A DNA stretch of 62,287 nucleotides from Oscillospiraceae bacterium. Its GTDB lineage: Bacteria; Bacillota; Clostridia; Oscillospirales; CAG-272. The stretch's first letter is position 1. The number at the start of each line of letters is the position of its first letter. This document shows, piece by piece, positions 43,137-51,649 of the stretch. The stretch is taken from positions 1 to 62,287 of the forward strand of contig SVTT01000011.1 in assembly GCA_015063625.1 (NCBI GenBank), in the 5' to 3' direction. The notes under the pieces are model-generated. The model had not been told where the DNA came from. It saw nothing but the letters and a program-made list of their open reading frames with translations, and did no database searches. The translations under genes were made by a program, and so were the position numbers.

Positions 43137-44527
43137 TGTCGTTTGCATCACTTGAGTTTGTGGCTTTTTTTGCTGTTGTATTCGTAGTAACATTGTTTTT
43201 ACAAAGATTAAGAAAGCAAACGTACAAGGAATTGTTTTTGCTTTTCGCCAGCTATTTTTTTTACGGGTATTGGGATTGGCGCTTTGCTTTTCTCTTGTTA
43301 TTCGTCAGTTTTTCCGCGTACATTTCGGCGTTGTTTATTCATAAAAAGGCATCCCTTGTGATTGGTATCATTATACCGCTTGTTGTATTGGGATTCTTTA
43401 AATATTTCAACTTTTTCTTATCGTCATTTTCTATTTTGATTGGTGGCGATTTAGGAATATTAAATATTATTCTACCGGTAGGAATCTCATTTTATACGTT
43501 CCAATCGTTAAGTTACGTTATTGACGTAAAAAGAAAAAAGATCAAAGCAGAAAAAAATTTTATACGTCTTGCGTTGTACATAAGCTTTTTCCCTCAGCTT
43601 GTTGCAGGTCCCATTGTAAAAGCTTCAGAATTTTTGCCCCAGTTAGATGAAGATCGGCGTATTACGCGAAAAAATATGGAATACGGCATACAGTTGATGC
43701 TGTTTGGTTTTTTTAAAAAAATAGTTATTGCTGATCATCTTTCAGTCTTTGTGGACGATGTATTTAAGATGCCGACGGCATTCCATTGGCTTTCGATAAT
43801 ATTGGCGGTAATCTCGTATTCGATACAAATTTATTTTGATTTCTCCGGTTATTCGGACATTGCAATCGGATGTGCAAAATGCTTTGGATATGATTTCTGT
43901 CCAAACTTCAATTTGCCGTATCTTTCGGAAAATGTAACTGTATTTTGGCGCAGATGGCATATTAGCTTGTCTACCTGGCTAAAAGAATATTTGTATATTC
44001 CATTGGGAGGAAACCGAAAAGGAAAGATCCGTCAGTACATCAATCTTTTTGTTACGATGTTGTTGGGTGGATTATGGCATGGGGCAAATTGGACGTTTGT
44101 TTTTTGGGGGGCAATGCATGGCTTGGCTCTTTGCGTTGATAAATTACTTCCCAAAAAGTTGTTCAGCAAAGGAATTTTAAAGTTCGTAGGAACTACATTG
44201 ACCTTTTCGTTCGTTACGTTTTTGTGGATTTTCTTCAGAGCTGACAATTTTGAAGTTGCGTGGCATATCATTAAGGGTGTTGTTACACTCCAAGGCGGAA
44301 TCCTACAGCCATTCTCTTGGTCCTTCTTGGCAATTGCTGTAGTTGGCGCCGCTTCTGCCCTTGCAATATATCGCTCCAAGAAAAACAAAGAGGCTCAGAT
44401 TAATGGATTCTATCCTTTGTTCAACCTGAACACTGTTAGAGGATTGACAATTTTGTTTATAGAGATCGGATCGATTCTGTGTCTTGGATTTACAGGCGAA
44501 CATCCTTTTGTGTATTTTCAGTTTTAA
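43136..44527 (+). CDS. MBOAT family O-acyltransferase (AlgI/DltB-like)
   Basis: A 463-aa membrane-bound acyltransferase with about ten or more helices. Family segments are FPQLVAGPIVKASEF, DFSGYSDIAIG, FWRRWHISLSTWLKEYLYIP (first conserved His) and GGLWHGANWTFVFWG (catalytic His near 315). It exports acyl groups across the membrane for modification of a cell-surface polymer by its SGNH partner. The ATG overlaps the upstream stop (TAATG). The polymer is unknown. Confidence 0.9.
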   Translation: MSFASLEFVAFFAVVFVVTLFLQRLRKQTYKELFLLFASYFFYGYWDWRFAFLLLFVSFSAYISALFIHKKASLVIGIIIPLVVLGFFKYFNFFLSSFSILIGGDLGILNIILPVGISFYTFQSLSYVIDVKRKKIKAEKNFIRLALYISFFPQLVAGPIVKASEFLPQLDEDRRITRKNMEYGIQLMLFGFFKKIVIADHLSVFVDDVFKMPTAFHWLSIILAVISYSIQIYFDFSGYSDIAIGCAKCFGYDFCPNFNLPYLSENVTVFWRRWHISLSTWLKEYLYIPLGGNRKGKIRQYINLFVTMLLGGLWHGANWTFVFWGAMHGLALCVDKLLPKKLFSKGILKFVGTTLTFSFVTFLWIFFRADNFEVAWHIIKGVVTLQGGILQPFSWSFLAIAVVGAASALAIYRSKKNKEAQINGFYPLFNLNTVRGLTILFIEIGSILCLGFTGEHPFVYFQF

Positions 44528-44660
44528 GACGGAAAGTTCGTTGCTATGGAGTAAAATATAGAGGCATCTTTTTTGTTTTGGAAGCGTTACCTGCTGCGAG
44601 GAACGGGGTGCAAGGTGCAGGGATACTAAGCCCATAGCACACGTTGTGGCGCACCTTGCC

Positions 44661-44682
44661 ACGTCGCGGCGATGCCGCGACG
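44661..44682. repeat. Perfect hairpin before the second tRNA-Cys end
   Basis: ACGTCGCGGC, loop GAT, exact complement. It lies in the 44528-44692 gap, which has no gene and is GC-rich compared with the MBOAT gene. Confidence 0.55.
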
Positions 44683-44712
44683 TAAGCGGTCACGATTCCG
44701 GGTGGCGCCTCC

Positions 44713-44930
44713 AAAAACAAAAGCACTTCGTAAGAAGTGCTTTTGTTTTTGGAACGATGTGTTCCGCTTGCGCGGAACGTGATGCGCACTTCGTGCGTGA
44801 TGTTTCCTTCGGAAGTGATGTGCGCTTCGCGCGTGAGGATGCGGAACACATCACATCACTTTGCACCGCAGGTGCAATACACCACTGTGCCGCAAGGCAC
44901 TACATCACTTCGGCGTAGCCGATGCATCAC
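44713..44930 (+). repeat. Mirror-word hairpin array, element C
   Basis: It follows the duplicated tRNA-Cys end. The terminator-like hairpin CCAAAAACAAAAGCACTTC/complement (44711-44752) comes first, then AAC, then the outer stem GATGTGTTCCGC (44756-44767) paired with GCGGAACACATC (44841-44852). GTGATG words are at 44779, 44797 and 44815. ACATCAC-type words are at 44848, 44879 (ACACCAC), 44902 and 44924. Fillers are hairpins (GCGCACTTCGTGC, TTCCTTCGGAA, GCGCTTCGCGC). Confidence 0.8.
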
Positions 44931-44950
44931 TATCTACAAATAATAAAATT

Positions 44951-45251
44951 TATGCTATAATATAACCGAAAGCGAGGTGCTGTTATATCTGAATCAAGAT
45001 TACGTGAGTTATCAATGGATTTTTCCGTTGACATTATAAATCTTGTCAAATACCTTAAAAGCAATCACGAATCGGTTATTGCAAATCAGATCGGCAGAAG
45101 CGGTACAAGTATCGGCGCAAACATTCATGAGGCACAATACGCCCAAGGCAAAAAGGATTTTATATCCAAGCTTGAAATCGCACTATTTCAAATATTTATC
45201 TGGACTTTCCCCTTCCTTTCGGTATCATGGTGTTACCCGACCGAAAGGAAG
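44951..45251 (+). pseudogene. Decayed second copy of the four-helix-bundle gene
   Basis: The promoter (TATAAT at 44956-44961) and the GAAAGCGAGGTGCT ribosome site match the intact copy. The start codon has become ATA, and the gene is fused by an internal deletion of about 160 bp after KLEIAL (near 45186) to the conserved terminator (45212-45251). The remaining 65 or so codons are close to the intact protein (DFSVDIINLVKYLKSNHES...). A second frame from the later ATG at 45015 gives no complete protein. Confidence 0.75.
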
Positions 45252-45705
45252 CTTTTTATATGGAATACGAACCGGGGCACTATTATCAAGTATAAGTCGC
45301 ACTCGTGCTTTCATTATGCGATTTTAAGAATCATCCTCCTAAGGACGATTTTGAACGGGAGCGCAAAGAACTGTTAGAAAAGCTCTTTTCATCACGCAAA
45401 GCAAAATCGACAAGCTTGACGGTACGGATAAACGTCTCCCGAAATATTACAGGAAGAATATTGAAAGATATAGCAAAGTCTGATACAATTATGGCAAATC
45501 AAAAAGGCGGTCTTTACATGTATAAAGTTGGATTATCAAGCTGCGCTTTTTCGCTTAGGGACAAGCGAGCAAGTTCACCGCGCCCACAGGCGCATTTTAC
45601 GGGCGCGTTCACCAAGGGAAAGCGATCCGAATCCGCCCGAAAGCCTTGATTCTCAGAGCCCCGACCCCTCGACGCCTCGCGGCACGTTCGGGTATGATCA
45701 ACCGC
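45252..45705 (+). other. Gene-poor stretch with decayed coding fragments
   Basis: It contains a short reading frame at 45260 (MEYEPGHYYQV then stop). Further on is a fragment, in another frame, with the text DGTDKRLPKYYRKNIERYSKV. These look like remnants of one small gene broken by frameshifts, but I do not recognise the family. The last part (from about 45590) is repeat-derived text shared with 58880 and with the window start. Confidence 0.45.
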
Positions 45706-45811
45706 GGTAGGGGTCGGCGCCTCGACGACCCGTTTGCCCGCACCTCGCGGTACGCCCCGTTCATGGTTGCCGTTTGTTTGTAACGGGCTGTCGTGGGCGC
45801 CAGCCCCTACC
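45706..45811 (+). mobile_element. Short dispersed inverted-repeat element (MITE-like), copy 2
   Basis: 106 bp bounded by GGTAGGGGTCGGCGCC and the complement of GGTAGGGGCTGGCGCC. Flanked by GTATGATCAACC on the left and TGTATGATATCACCCGAGC on the right, as at copy 3. No gene lies between it and the eutH promoter. Confidence 0.65.
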
Positions 45812-45976
45812 TGTATGATATCACCCGAGCTTCAAGGGAGCAGATTCTTGCTAAGGCAACGCCAAAGCCGCCGTGAATATACGAATATTTACAAGGCTTT
45901 TGCGGCAGCACGGGCGGGAATCTGCCCCTTGAAACCGCGTTCAATTCGCTCGCTGTCCCTACGAAAGATAATGTGC

Positions 45977-46005
45977 TTTACATTTCTGCGACTTTATGCT
46001 ATAAT
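45977..46005 (+). promoter_or_regulatory. Promoter of eutH-ECF
   Basis: TTTACA, a 17-nt spacer ending TGC and TATAAT. Confidence 0.75.
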
Positions 46006-46041
46006 AATTTCTGCTCCTTAATTCATCACGGAGGCCTTGCT

Positions 46042-47157
46042 ATGAATGTCATTTCCCTAGTCGCACTGGTCTTTGCGGTCATCGGCGCGATTGACTACAT
46101 CCTCAACAACCGCTTCGGCATCGGCGTACAATTCCAAAAGGGCTTTATGCTGCTCGGTACGATGGCGCTTTCCATGATCGGTATGATCGTGCTGTCCCCT
46201 CTGCTTGCCGAACTGTTATCTCCCATATTCAGATTTGTTTCCGACACGCTTCACCTTGATCCATCGATCCTGCCCGCTTCCCTGTTTGCCAACGACATGG
46301 GCGGCGCGCCCCTCTCGGTCGCCGTTGCGACCGATGACCGTCTTGGGCTCTTTAACGGCTTGGTCGTATCCTCGATGATGGGCTGCACCATCTCCTTTAC
46401 CATTCCCTTTGCGCTCGGTATGGTCGACAAAAAACACCAGCGACACCTCATTCTCGGTCTGCTTTGCGGCGTGGTCACCATTCCGATCGGCGCCTTTGCA
46501 GCAGGGCTGATCTGCCGTCTTTCTCTCGGTCTTTTACTGCTTGACCTGCTTCCCCTCATTCTCTTTTCGGCGATCATTGCCGTCTGCCTTCTCCTCTTTC
46601 CCGAAAAATGCATACGGGTCTTTCGTTGGTTTGGCGTTTTCATCACCGCCCTGATCACGGCGGGACTGCTGCTCGGCATGATCAATTTCGTTTTCAAAAA
46701 GGAGGTCATTGCAGGGCTTGCGACCATTGAATCGGGCGCGCTCGTCTGCCTCAATGCCGCCGTGGCACTTGCAGGCATGTTTCCTCTCATTTATATTCTC
46801 TCCCGCCTTCTGAGAAAGCCCCTTAACGCGCTTGGCAAGCGCGTCGGGATCAATGAGGAATCCACGCTCGGCATGGTCTCGGCACTCGCCTCCAGCGCGA
46901 CCACCTTTGGCATGATGGATCAAATGGACAAAAAGGGTGTCATGCTCAACGCCGCGTTTTCTGTTTCGGGTGCCTTTGTATTTGGCGGTCACCTTGCCTT
47001 TACCATGGCGTTTGACGGCTCGTATGTCCTGCCTGTGGTAGCAGGCAAGCTGATTGCGGGCGTGCTTGCTTTGGTGCTTGCCAATCTTCTTTACGGCATC
47101 CTCTGCCGCAAGGAGCAAGCTGCCGTGCCCCAAAAGGAGGAATCTGACGCGTTATGA
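46042..47157 (+). CDS. eutH: EutH-family ethanolamine permease
   Basis: A 371-aa membrane protein with about ten helices. It matches EutH in GVQFQKGFMLLGTMALSMIGM, the DPSILPASLFANDMGG loop and the AFVFGGHLAF segment near the C-terminus. EutH carries ethanolamine into the cell. No eutABC or microcompartment genes are present, so either the catabolic genes are elsewhere or the substrate differs. ATG 46042 follows GGAGG. It is translationally coupled to the ECF S-component gene. Confidence 0.85.
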   Translation: MNVISLVALVFAVIGAIDYILNNRFGIGVQFQKGFMLLGTMALSMIGMIVLSPLLAELLSPIFRFVSDTLHLDPSILPASLFANDMGGAPLSVAVATDDRLGLFNGLVVSSMMGCTISFTIPFALGMVDKKHQRHLILGLLCGVVTIPIGAFAAGLICRLSLGLLLLDLLPLILFSAIIAVCLLLFPEKCIRVFRWFGVFITALITAGLLLGMINFVFKKEVIAGLATIESGALVCLNAAVALAGMFPLIYILSRLLRKPLNALGKRVGINEESTLGMVSALASSATTFGMMDQMDKKGVMLNAAFSVSGAFVFGGHLAFTMAFDGSYVLPVVAGKLIAGVLALVLANLLYGILCRKEQAAVPQKEESDAL

Positions 47158-47693
47158 GCAACAAGCATCTCAAAAAGCTGGTCCTCACCGCCATGCTGCT
47201 TGCCGTCGGCTACGTTTTGCCCCTTCTGACGGGTCAGATCCGCGAGATCGGCAACATGCTCCTTCCCATGCACATCCCCGTCATGCTCTGCGGTCTTATC
47301 TGCGGAGAAAAATACGGCGCGGTACTCGGTGCGGTGCTCCCCCTCTCCCGATCGATCTTCTTTACCATGCCGGTTCTTTACCCCAACGCGGTGGCAATGG
47401 CGTTCGAGCTTGCCTCCTACGGATTTGTGGTCGGACTTGTTTACCGCCTTTTTACCAAGAAAAATACGCTTTCGGTGATCCTTTCCCTGCTCGCCGCCAT
47501 GCTGATCGGACGGGTGATCTGGGGCGGTGTGCAAAGCCTTTTGCTGGGTGTCTTCGGCAGCGGCTACTCTCTTGCCATGTTTGTATCGGGCGCCTTTCTC
47601 AACGCCTTTCCCGGTATGATCCTGCAGCTCATTCTCATCCCTGCCATCATGGCGGCTCTGCGTCGCGCGCATCTGCTTGACTCGCTCCGATAA
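47154..47693 (+). CDS. ECF transporter S component
   Basis: A 179-aa membrane protein with six helices. It starts LVLTAMLLAVGYVLPLLTGQ and continues GNMLLPMHIPVMLCGLICGEKYGAVLG, the layout of substrate-capture S-proteins that share a common EcfA/T energiser. It overlaps eutH by 4 nt (ATGA). The vitamin or cofactor bound cannot be read from the sequence. Confidence 0.85.
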   Translation: MSNKHLKKLVLTAMLLAVGYVLPLLTGQIREIGNMLLPMHIPVMLCGLICGEKYGAVLGAVLPLSRSIFFTMPVLYPNAVAMAFELASYGFVVGLVYRLFTKKNTLSVILSLLAAMLIGRVIWGGVQSLLLGVFGSGYSLAMFVSGAFLNAFPGMILQLILIPAIMAALRRAHLLDSLR

Positions 47694-47698
47694 AAACG

Positions 47699-47740
47699 AT
47701 CGCCCGACTCTCCTTTTGGAGAGTCAGGCGATTTTCTTTT
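47699..47740 (+). terminator. Terminator of eutH-ECF
   Basis: ATCGCCCGACTCTCC, loop TTTT, near-perfect complement, then TTTCTTTTT. Confidence 0.85.
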
Positions 47741-47758
47741 TGCTTTTGCGCTGTCCGA

Positions 47759-50700
47759 TCAACGGTCCTTGATGGCGTCAACGGGCTTGCGCTTCGCAAT
47801 GTTATAAACGGGTAGGAAGCTGGCAAGCAGTGCCACCACCACGCTGACAAGCATCATCAGGATCACCTGACGCACACCGAAGGAAAGCAGTGTGATCTTG
47901 ATGCCCTCACTGCGCATCCACATATTGATGGCCACCACGGCACCGACGCACGCGATACAGGAGAAAATGAAATTGATGATCGCAATGATCAGCGACTCGC
48001 TGAAGAAGATCTTAAAGACGTCGGACGAGCGTGCACCCACAGCACGGAGAATACCGATGTCGCGCTTCTTGTAGGAAATAGAGGTTGCGATGAAGTTCAT
48101 CAGCAGCAGTGCCGAGAACAGTGCAAAGCCAAGACCCACGTAAAGGAAGATCTTTGCACCCTCCTCAATGAAGTCGTTAAAGTTATCGAGCGTATCCATG
48201 ACCGAGTTGCGCATCACATACCGCACACCGTCATTCATGTAGGACATCTCGACCAGCTTTCTGACCACGTCCTCATCGGCTCCCAGCGGTGCGAGAGCAA
48301 AGCCGTAGGGACCATCCGTGTGCTCGGCAATCTCCTCATAATAGCCGTATTCGCCCGCATTTTCCTCGTGCCATGCTCTGTAATCGGCAAAAACAGTATC
48401 ACTGACGATCAGAGAGTGATGGTTGTTGGAATCGATCAGACCCACGACCTTGAAATCCTCGTACTTACCAAGCTCGATCTCGCTTTGCGTTTCATAGCTG
48501 TTTTCCGTGCGAGTAAAGACCAGATCGGAAAGAAGCTCCTCGATGCTCTTGCCCGAGGCCTCCCGGAATGCCACGCGGTACTCCTCGTCGATCATCTGCC
48601 CCGTATAGGTTCCGTAATCGTTCTTTTCGTAACCGTATCCCCAGTTATTCAAATAGGAACGATATGCACTCAGCAGGGTCGATTTCTGATTCTCGGCGTC
48701 CAAGCCGTTGTAGTAATCCTCGTCGATGCCGAACATCTCATCACCGAGGACAAAGCTGATAAAGCTGCTGTTTTCATACAAGCGATGCTGATGGAAATCC
48801 TTGATCGCCAGCATGGCACTGACAGGAGAGTGGAGCTGGTAGCTGCTGAAATTTCGGGTCATCTCCTGTGGGCTGTAATTTTCAAAGCTCGATCTGAGCT
48901 CGTACATCGCATTGTAGAAGGTATCGGAATCCTCCATCAATGCCGCATCATAATACCCATCAATGCCGTACATTTCAAGCATGAAGGGGGTCAGTGCCTT
49001 CCAGACGTTATCCCGGATCGTATAGAGATTCTGATATTCGTACGGGTTCATCATGGGAGGCTCCATGCCCATCATGACGTTCCCCTCATAGTCAAACCAA
49101 ACGCCTTCCCAATATGCCTTCGCCTCGTCACGCGTAAAGTCATACTTGGCGCCATCGACAAAGTTACGATAATGCTCATGAACCGCGCTGACAGTATCCG
49201 CATCGGCAAGCACCTCATCGATATAGGCGTGTGCTGCGGCTGCAACAGCACGATTGAAATAGCTTGCTCCGGGATTGGTGAGTGCGTAATTGCCGCTGCC
49301 GTAAAGCGCCTCAACCGTTGTTGCAAATGCCGCCACGTCGAAGGTGAGCTCGATGTCGCTCGGCATCAACATATCAAGGAACTGCTTGTGGATCACGATC
49401 TCGTTGGCACCCAGTGTGGTACGGGGCGTACCGTCCACCCACATGACCTGCAGGGAGGCAAGATCCTTGCTGCTCGCCACCATGCCGAGGTTACCCAACT
49501 CGGAGTCCTCCTCTCCCACCTTGCCGACGGAAATGTACATATTGCTGTTCCAGCCGTACATATCCTTTCCGACCTGTGTGGAGTAGGAATGGGAAACGAT
49601 CTCGGAGATCACGTCCTCATGCGTAAAGCCAAGTGCATGGAAGCCGTATTGCACGTCGCTCTCCAGCTCCTTCATCAGAAGCATATCGGTCAGGCTTGTG
49701 CCATCATCGTCGCCGGGAGTGGGCTGCGTCTGCTCATCCTGCGGCAGGAAGGCAGCGTAGCGCTCGTAGTCGAAATTCGTATCGACCACGCCCACAATGG
49801 TCAGTTCATAGCCGTCCATGCCCGAAATATAGAAGTTGCCCGAGATCGAGATGTGCTTACCGATGATGGAATTGGCGCCGCCGGGCTCCATGGTCAGATC
49901 CTCTGCCGACACGCTCTCGTTTCTTGTGTTATTCTTGAAGCCGTACTCCTTGAACTGGCGATACATGAATTCGGTGATGGCAACCTCGCCGTCTGCCTGC
50001 GGCAGGCGACCCGTGACGCGCAGCTCGGCTGCGTGAAGCGCCGCGGAATCCATATCCACCAGACCCGAAAGCTTACCCGTATAGACCGAATGACCCGTAT
50101 AAGCACCGAAGTGCGAGGAAATCGGAAATCCGCCGCCCTCATGGGTCACACCCGTATAAACGGGCACGAAATCAAGACCTGTCTGCGCGCGGAGCGTTTC
50201 GATATCGGCGATGCTCAAGCCCGCGTACTGATAGCCCTCACTGACATCACCGTCGGAATAATAATAGGTATGACGGACGCGTGCAACCATTGAAGCGTTG
50301 CGCACGTTGGAGTCGACCACCGAATTGGTGGTCGCCACGATCTTATCGTATGCCGCCATGGTATCGGCAAGTCCGAACATGGCAAAGGAGATGAGCGAAA
50401 GCAGAATGGTCATCACCAAACGGAACTTCTTGTGCTTCAGACCCGAGGCGCCCATGCGTACCGCGTTCTTCATCGGCAGCTTGGAGCGGATGAAGGAGGT
50501 CTTTTTGCCGTCGTATTCCTTCAGGGGATGGTCCTTCTTCATATCGGTATCTTCAAACACCGAGGTGCTCCCCTTATCCGAGATGCCCGCCGCGGAGCGC
50601 AGCTCGTCATTCACGCGCGCATCGCCCGAGAGAAGCAGGTCGCTTTGATTGTTGCGCAGATACTCGTTGATCATATCAAGGTCTGCGGCAGTGAGCTGAT

Positions 50701-51445
50701 AGCCCTTTTCGATGCGCAGAATATGATCGTTGATGCGGTGCATACCGTCACTGATCTTGACGCTCTCGCGCTCGTGCTTGGTCACGTCGTCGATCACGCG
50801 GCCGTCCTTCATTTCAATGATACGGTCGGCATAACGCTCGGCAAAATCGCGGTCGTGAGAAACGATCAGCACCAGCTTTTCACGGGAAAGCTCCTTTAAG
50901 GTGTCAAAGATCTGCTTACCTGTATTGGAGTCAAGCGCGCCCGTGGGCTCATCTGCCATGATGATCTGCGGCTCCTTGACCAGTGCACGGGCGATGGCGA
51001 CACGCTGCTTCTGACCGCCCGAAAGCTCATTGGGCTTGCGGTGCGCGAAATTCAGCAGATCGACCTTTGTAAGGATCTCGTTGATCTTTTCATCGGTCGC
51101 CTTTTTGCCCTGCAATTCAAGGGCAAGACCGATATTGGCACCGACCGAGAAATCGTCGAGCACGTTGTATTCCTGGAAAATAAAGCCGATGAACGTGTTA
51201 CGGTAGGCGTCAAAATCAGAGCCGGCAAAATCGTTTGAGGATTTGCCCTTGATGATGAACTCGCCGCCGTCATAGCTGTCAAGTCCGCCCATGACGTTGA
51301 GCAGCGTGGATTTACCGCTGCCCGATTTACCGAGGATGAAGACCATTCCCGATTCAGGGAAAGAGATGCTGACGTTATCAAGCGCCCTTACCTCCTCGCC
51401 TGTTTTGGATCGGTAAATCTTTGATACATTGCGTATCTCAAGCAT
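47759..51445 (-). CDS. ABC transporter, ATP-binding domain fused to a large FtsX-type permease
   Basis: A 1228-aa single-chain MacB-like protein. The ATPase (about 1-225) has Walker A GKSGSGKST, Q-loop FQEYN, signature LSGGQ, Walker B IIMADEPT and the H-loop SHD. One transmembrane helix follows near 340 (RLVMTILLSLISFAMFGLAD). A very large extracytoplasmic region of about 700 residues comes next. Three helices at the C-terminus form the FtsX domain (IFLYVGLGFALFSALLLMNF and two more). Such proteins act as mechanotransmitters rather than classical importers. AAGGAGG precedes the ATG. No two-component system or bacteriocin gene is adjacent. Role probably in envelope or peptide stress; unproven. 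Confidence 0.88.
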   Translation of the reverse strand: MLEIRNVSKIYRSKTGEEVRALDNVSISFPESGMVFILGKSGSGKSTLLNVMGGLDSYDGGEFIIKGKSSNDFAGSDFDAYRNTFIGFIFQEYNVLDDFSVGANIGLALELQGKKATDEKINEILTKVDLLNFAHRKPNELSGGQKQRVAIARALVKEPQIIMADEPTGALDSNTGKQIFDTLKELSREKLVLIVSHDRDFAERYADRIIEMKDGRVIDDVTKHERESVKISDGMHRINDHILRIEKGYQLTAADLDMINEYLRNNQSDLLLSGDARVNDELRSAAGISDKGSTSVFEDTDMKKDHPLKEYDGKKTSFIRSKLPMKNAVRMGASGLKHKKFRLVMTILLSLISFAMFGLADTMAAYDKIVATTNSVVDSNVRNASMVARVRHTYYYSDGDVSEGYQYAGLSIADIETLRAQTGLDFVPVYTGVTHEGGGFPISSHFGAYTGHSVYTGKLSGLVDMDSAALHAAELRVTGRLPQADGEVAITEFMYRQFKEYGFKNNTRNESVSAEDLTMEPGGANSIIGKHISISGNFYISGMDGYELTIVGVVDTNFDYERYAAFLPQDEQTQPTPGDDDGTSLTDMLLMKELESDVQYGFHALGFTHEDVISEIVSHSYSTQVGKDMYGWNSNMYISVGKVGEEDSELGNLGMVASSKDLASLQVMWVDGTPRTTLGANEIVIHKQFLDMLMPSDIELTFDVAAFATTVEALYGSGNYALTNPGASYFNRAVAAAAHAYIDEVLADADTVSAVHEHYRNFVDGAKYDFTRDEAKAYWEGVWFDYEGNVMMGMEPPMMNPYEYQNLYTIRDNVWKALTPFMLEMYGIDGYYDAALMEDSDTFYNAMYELRSSFENYSPQEMTRNFSSYQLHSPVSAMLAIKDFHQHRLYENSSFISFVLGDEMFGIDEDYYNGLDAENQKSTLLSAYRSYLNNWGYGYEKNDYGTYTGQMIDEEYRVAFREASGKSIEELLSDLVFTRTENSYETQSEIELGKYEDFKVVGLIDSNNHHSLIVSDTVFADYRAWHEENAGEYGYYEEIAEHTDGPYGFALAPLGADEDVVRKLVEMSYMNDGVRYVMRNSVMDTLDNFNDFIEEGAKIFLYVGLGFALFSALLLMNFIATSISYKKRDIGILRAVGARSSDVFKIFFSESLIIAIINFIFSCIACVGAVVAINMWMRSEGIKITLLSFGVRQVILMMLVSVVVALLASFLPVYNIAKRKPVDAIKDR

Positions 51446-51478
51446 AAGTTGTCCTCCTTATCAATATGGATTGATGAA

Positions 51479-51507
51479 ATTATACAGAAAAAAAGCTGAA
51501 ATTGCAA
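51479..51507 (-). promoter_or_regulatory. Promoter of the ABC transporter gene
   Basis: On the minus strand, TTGCAA (51502-51507), a 17-nt spacer and TATAAT (51479-51484). Confidence 0.75.
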
Positions 51508-51596
51508 TATCTAAACAAGAAAATTCATATTTCTCAGCCCGTTTTGTCAATTGTGACAAAGGAAATCTGGGTGAAATCTCCAAGGATGAAAATTTG

Positions 51597-51640
51597 TGCC
51601 GTCCGTCTTGCCCCTTGAGGATGCAAGGCGGACGGCACGG
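51597..51640 (-). terminator. Terminator of the NSS transporter gene
   Basis: A long hairpin: GTGCCGTCCG and CGGACGGCAC outer arms with CTTGC/GCAAG inside, directly after the stop codon on the minus strand. Confidence 0.7.
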
Positions 51641-51649
51641 TGGTCTTAC

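Larger units (their letters stand above)
41037..44715 (+). mobile_element. Genomic island between duplicated tRNA-Cys 3' ends
   Basis: A 23-bp direct repeat (CGATTCCGGGTGGCGCCTCC plus AAA) lies at 41037-41059 inside tRNA-Cys and again at 44693-44715. The 3.6 kb between them is AT-rich against a GC-rich neighbourhood. It carries a hairpin array, a four-helix-bundle gene, an Xre repressor and an SGNH/MBOAT pair. No integrase or transposase is present, so it was either mobilised in trans or formed by recombination between two copies of the tRNA-end/array module. Confidence 0.75.

Noticed and set aside
45305-45649. A 114-codon frame after the decayed four-helix gene
   Set aside because: It crosses frameshifted remnants and repeat sequence; different parts show protein-like text in different frames, so it is not an intact gene.
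48320-50293. A 657-codon open frame on the plus strand
   Set aside because: Antisense to the extracytoplasmic part of the ABC/FtsX gene; no ribosome binding site and no recognisable domain.
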